The notes beneath the pieces are model-generated. The model saw only the letters and a list, made by a program, of their open reading frames with translations. It was not told the origin of the DNA and did no database searches. From the NCBI GenBank assembly GCA_028727785.1, contig JAQYNQ010000012.1, positions 1-34,788 on the forward strand: a stretch of DNA of 34,788 nt. The letters are read 5' to 3'. The DNA comes from Eubacteriaceae bacterium (GTDB taxonomy: Bacteria > Bacillota > Clostridia > Peptostreptococcales > Anaerovoracaceae). Below, piece by piece: positions 32,236 to 34,788 of the stretch. Made by a program: the position numbers and the translations under genes. Every line of letters begins with the position of its first letter. Position 1 is the stretch's first letter.

Positions 32236-32679
32236 TTAAAATTCAGATTCAATACTGCGTATCATGTCAATATCAATTTCCATTCCTGTTTCAAATACAA
32301 GTCTGCGCTCGTAGTCTCGTATTTTTTTCACAGCTCCGCTGTACGACTCATAACACCCACCATCTTTATGTTCATCAGGTTGAAAAAAAACTACTTTAAC
32401 GGAAGGCAGCACTCCACTTAATTCTGCAACATGCAGTGCCTCTCGTATGGTCAGCAGCCCTCTGTCCAGGCTAATCTTTTCCGTCTCATCAAGTTCCACC
32501 CACGAGTCCGTCAGGCGCCCCTCCTCAGCAACCGCTTCCTTGTGTCCTGTCAGAGCCGCAAATGAACCAAACTGGGCCGCCCTGTCCTGCAGGTTCATAT
32601 GAGGTCTCGTCTTTGACTGATGATGAGGCATATTGATTATGTCGTCATATTTATGTGTTGGTACAAGTTTAACCGCCAT
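32236..32679 (-). CDS. YolD-like protein
   Basis: A 147-residue protein of the YolD-like family, with the characteristic 'RAAQFGSFAALTGHKEAVAEEGRL' block (about 33-56) and a C-terminal beta-rich region. YolD-like genes are typically paired with Y-family polymerases (UvrX, YqjW) in Firmicutes, and a UmuD-like accessory role has been proposed. That is a prediction of the field, not shown here. Its ATG overlaps the polymerase stop in a TAATG junction, so the two are translationally coupled. Confidence 0.88.
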   Translation of the reverse strand: MAVKLVPTHKYDDIINMPHHQSKTRPHMNLQDRAAQFGSFAALTGHKEAVAEEGRLTDSWVELDETEKISLDRGLLTIREALHVAELSGVLPSVKVVFFQPDEHKDGGCYESYSGAVKKIRDYERRLVFETGMEIDIDMIRSIESEF

Positions 32680-34250
32680 TACGCCTTGTGACCTCCAATC
32701 TGCTTATTCCGGCTGATAGTCGTTCCGCCCTCTTCCAGGTTCATTCCTTTAAGAGCGGCATTCTTTCCGAACTTCTTTTTTATATCCAGAATTACCTGCT
32801 GAGCCTTTCTCTCCTGTTCAAGCGCCGCTTCCTCTTTCTTCTTTTTCTCATCAGCCTGCTCGTAGTCAATCCCGCCATCTTCTGTCCCGAAATGGGCAAA
32901 GAGATTTAACTGCTCTGATTGTTCAGTCATTTTCACTTCTGACTCCGGAATCAGATTGGCAGCAACCACTGTCACACGTCTCACAAGAAGTCTCGGATCA
33001 ATGATTCTGTCATACAGAGACAGCATTTCATCCATAATAAGTCTGGTTGAGGAAGTCTGTTTCCTCAGATTCGCCGTTCCGTGAGCATGCTTGGGAACCT
33101 TTCGTCCATATCTGTCCACAGTAACCGGTCCCTTGTACTCGGAAGCTATTTCAGGTCTGGTCAGATTTTCTATGTCATATCCGATTGTAAGTGTTATCTG
33201 ATCCGTCACCAGCCCTTTTCTTACTAAATCCAGGGTAAGAAGTTCAGTCATCTCTTTAACGATAAGACGTGTCTTCACTGCATCATAAGGATCCATAAGT
33301 ACCTGCCCTGAACTCAGGCTGTTGCTCTGTGGTCTGTAGCTGCGTATATCTTCTATGGTAACCGGCTCCCATCCCCATGCATGGTCTATAAGAAGTTCAG
33401 CATTTACGCCAAAAAGTCTGTATAACAGGTCTTCATTATAATAATCATTTTTATTTCCCACTGAACATCTTGCCACATCACCCATAGTGTGCAGTCCGTT
33501 CTTTTCAAGTTTTCGTGCAATTCCTGGTCCCACTCTCCAGAAGTCGGTAAGCGGCCTGTGGTCCCACAGCAGTCTGCGATAAGACATTTCATCGAGTTCA
33601 GCAATGCGCACTCCGTCACTGTCCGGTTCAGCATGCTTGGCAACGATATCCATGGCGATTTTACACAGATACATGTTTGTACCTATTCCTGCAGTTGCAG
33701 TTATTCCTGTAATTGAAAGCACATCCCTGATCATTGTCATCGCAAGCTGATGGGCAGTCATCTTATATGTATTCAAATAGCTGGTCACGTCAATGAAAAC
33801 CTCATCCACCGAATACACATGAATATCTTCAGGTGCAATATATTTCAAATAAATTCCATAGATTCTAGTGCTGTATTCCATATATTCCGCCATTCTTGGA
33901 CGGGCGACTATATAAGAAACAGCAAGGCTCGGATCATTTCTCAGGGCATTATCGTCATAGGATTCCCCGGTCAGCTTTCCGCCCGGTGCACGATTTGCCC
34001 TCATTGCGTTAACTTTCTTTACCCGACTCACAACTTCAAAAAGTCGTGCACGTCCTGAAACTCCGTGTGCCTTAAGGGATGGAGATACTGCCAGACATAT
34101 GGTCTTTGCGGTTCTCGAATCATCTGCTACAACCAGATTGGTGGTTAATGGGTCAAGGCCTCGCTCCACACATTCCACTGATGCATAGAAAGATTTCAGA
34201 TCTATAGCAATATATGTTCTTTCTTTTTCTCTGTTCAATGCCTTTCCCAC
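32679..34250 (-). CDS. Y-family translesion DNA polymerase, UmuC/UvrX type
   Basis: A 523-residue polymerase. The palm motif 'YIAIDLKSFYASVECVERG' (Asp17) and 'VYSVDEVFIDVT' give the catalytic acids. 'PRMAEYMEYSTRIYGIYLKYI', 'GITATAGIGTNMYLCKIAMDIVAKH' and the HhH-type 'FWRVGPGIARKLEKNGLHTMGDVA' follow, then the little-finger domain. It bypasses DNA lesions in the SOS response. It is longer than DinB (about 350-410), with a charged C-terminal tail after residue about 430 that includes 'QLNLFAHFG', a probable beta-clamp-binding motif. The start is GTG at 34250, or TTG at 34238, which has a better-spaced AAAGGTGGG. A perfect LexA box lies upstream. Confidence 0.92.
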   Translation of the reverse strand: MGKALNREKERTYIAIDLKSFYASVECVERGLDPLTTNLVVADDSRTAKTICLAVSPSLKAHGVSGRARLFEVVSRVKKVNAMRANRAPGGKLTGESYDDNALRNDPSLAVSYIVARPRMAEYMEYSTRIYGIYLKYIAPEDIHVYSVDEVFIDVTSYLNTYKMTAHQLAMTMIRDVLSITGITATAGIGTNMYLCKIAMDIVAKHAEPDSDGVRIAELDEMSYRRLLWDHRPLTDFWRVGPGIARKLEKNGLHTMGDVARCSVGNKNDYYNEDLLYRLFGVNAELLIDHAWGWEPVTIEDIRSYRPQSNSLSSGQVLMDPYDAVKTRLIVKEMTELLTLDLVRKGLVTDQITLTIGYDIENLTRPEIASEYKGPVTVDRYGRKVPKHAHGTANLRKQTSSTRLIMDEMLSLYDRIIDPRLLVRRVTVVAANLIPESEVKMTEQSEQLNLFAHFGTEDGGIDYEQADEKKKKEEAALEQERKAQQVILDIKKKFGKNAALKGMNLEEGGTTISRNKQIGGHKA

Positions 34251-34270
34251 CTTTCCCTTTGAAGATTCGC

Positions 34271-34282
34271 GAACATTTGTTC
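34271..34282. promoter_or_regulatory. LexA (SOS) operator
   Basis: GAACATTTGTTC is a perfect palindromic match to the Gram-positive SOS box GAAC-N4-GTTC. It lies immediately downstream of the -10 box, over the predicted transcription start of the polymerase operon, where LexA would block transcription. Confidence 0.85.
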
Positions 34283-34289
34283 TGATATA

Positions 34290-34318
34290 ATTATACTATT
34301 TATCAGTTTAAACATCAA
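34290..34318 (-). promoter_or_regulatory. Sigma-A promoter of the polymerase-YolD operon
   Basis: On the minus strand TTGATG (34318-34313), 17 bases, TATAAT (34295-34290). Transcription is predicted to start near 34283, at the edge of the LexA box. Confidence 0.78.
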
Positions 34319-34410
34319 GAGAAAAAAAAGAAAATCAGGGCTGTTTCATTAACGGTTTATTTTACCATATAAACATGTCAAAACGCGTCATAAACGCCTT
34401 CAAAATCGAG

Positions 34411-34788
34411 CAAACATGGCACTTGAGATGAGTCCGCGTGCCATGTTGGATGCTATTTCAGAGGCAAACATGGCGCCTGACCAATCCGCGCGCCATGTTC
34501 CATGCTATTTCAAGGGCAAACATGGCGCCTGACCAATCCGCGTGCCATGTTTGATGCTATTTCAGAGGCAAACATGGCGCCTGAACCGAGCTCCGCGCCA
34601 TGTTCCATGCTATTTCAAATGCAAACATGGCTCCTGACCAATACTCGCGCCATGTTCCATGCTATTTCAAGAGCAAACATGGCGCCTGACCAATCCGCGC
34701 GCCATGTTCCATGCTATTTCAGAGGCAAACATGGCGCCTGACCAATCCGCGCGCCATGTTCCATGCTATTTCAAGGGCAAACATGGCG
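34411..34788. repeat. Tandem array of about 52-bp hairpin-forming units, running off the window
   Basis: Units begin at 34411, 34465, 34517, 34569, 34622, 34674, 34726 and 34778 (seven complete, an eighth cut by the window end), spaced 54, 52, 52, 53, 52, 52 and 52. Each carries AACATGGCGC, a loop of about 13 bases (CTGACCAATCCGC in most), then GCGCCATGTT, and a linker near CCATGCTATTTCAAGGGCA. Unit 1 has a paired change in both arms (GCAC with GTGC), unit 3 a G-T wobble and unit 5 one mismatch, suggesting selection for pairing. The array is more G+C-rich than its surroundings. The stretch 34319-34410 before it is A+T-rich with nothing recognised. Confidence 0.9.

Noticed and set aside
34502..34741. 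79-codon frame inside the hairpin array
   Set aside because: The 52-bp period is not a multiple of three, so the frame cycles through unrelated peptides. It is a by-product of the repeat and has no ribosome-binding site.
34411..34788. CRISPR array
   Set aside because: The segments between the palindromes are themselves repeated instead of unique spacers, and no cas genes are present.

Overview
This window looks like chromosome from a spore-forming member of the Clostridia (Firmicutes/Bacillota). The evidence is the low-to-moderate G+C, AGGAGG-type ribosome-binding sites, sigma-A promoters with 17-base spacers, a CwlJ/GerQ germination pair, the cdaA-cdaR-glmM-glmS order, long-form HPF, YhaM, RecD2, a YolD plus Y-family polymerase pair with a Gram-positive LexA box, and an arginine deiminase operon. 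A family such as the Anaerovoracaceae (old Family XIII) would fit, but I cannot prove it. No phage, IS element, CRISPR array, tRNA or rRNA was seen. Almost all genes run leftward. The rightward ones are cwlJ, gerQ, hpf and purC.

Layout. 1-2.0 kb: a small membrane protein, then cwlJ-gerQ (spore cortex lysis and its coat anchor) facing an overlooked 33-codon hydrophobic, Cys-ended gene with a sigma-K-like promoter. 2.0-9.2 kb: a leftward operon cdaA-cdaR-glmM-glmS-ahcY-UPF0340 (c-di-AMP synthesis, amino-sugar precursors for the wall, SAH recycling). 9.3-10.3 kb: hpf on the plus strand, converging on a separate structured RNA of about 200 nt. That RNA has its own promoter and terminator and is best explained as the raiA-motif RNA. 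10.3-15.4 kb: yhaM, a divergent tRNA-nucleotidyltransferase-like gene, recD2 and comF (RNA/DNA metabolism). 15.5-17.3 kb: nucleoside hydrolase plus ribokinase (ribonucleoside salvage). 17.5-19.9 kb: an OmpR-type regulator and a multi-spanning histidine kinase. 20.0-25.3 kb: a four-gene overlapping operon of L,D-transpeptidase, SDR reductase, FHA-SEDS glycosyltransferase fusion and class B PBP (peptidoglycan polymerisation and crosslinking). 25.5-28.8 kb: argF/arcB-arcA-arcC, arginine fermentation to ATP. 28.9-31.3 kb: a MocR-like regulator whose PLP lysine is missing, and an ECF transporter S component. 31.5-32.2 kb: purC. 32.2-34.3 kb: YolD-like protein and a UmuC/UvrX-type polymerase under a perfect SOS box. 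34.4 kb to the end: a tandem array of about 52-bp units, each encoding a hairpin, which continues past the window edge.

The items most worth following up are the raiA-like RNA uncoupled from its namesake gene, the 52-bp hairpin array, the 33-codon sporulation-type gene, the MocR protein without its PLP lysine, and the nucleotidyltransferase with altered catalytic and template motifs.
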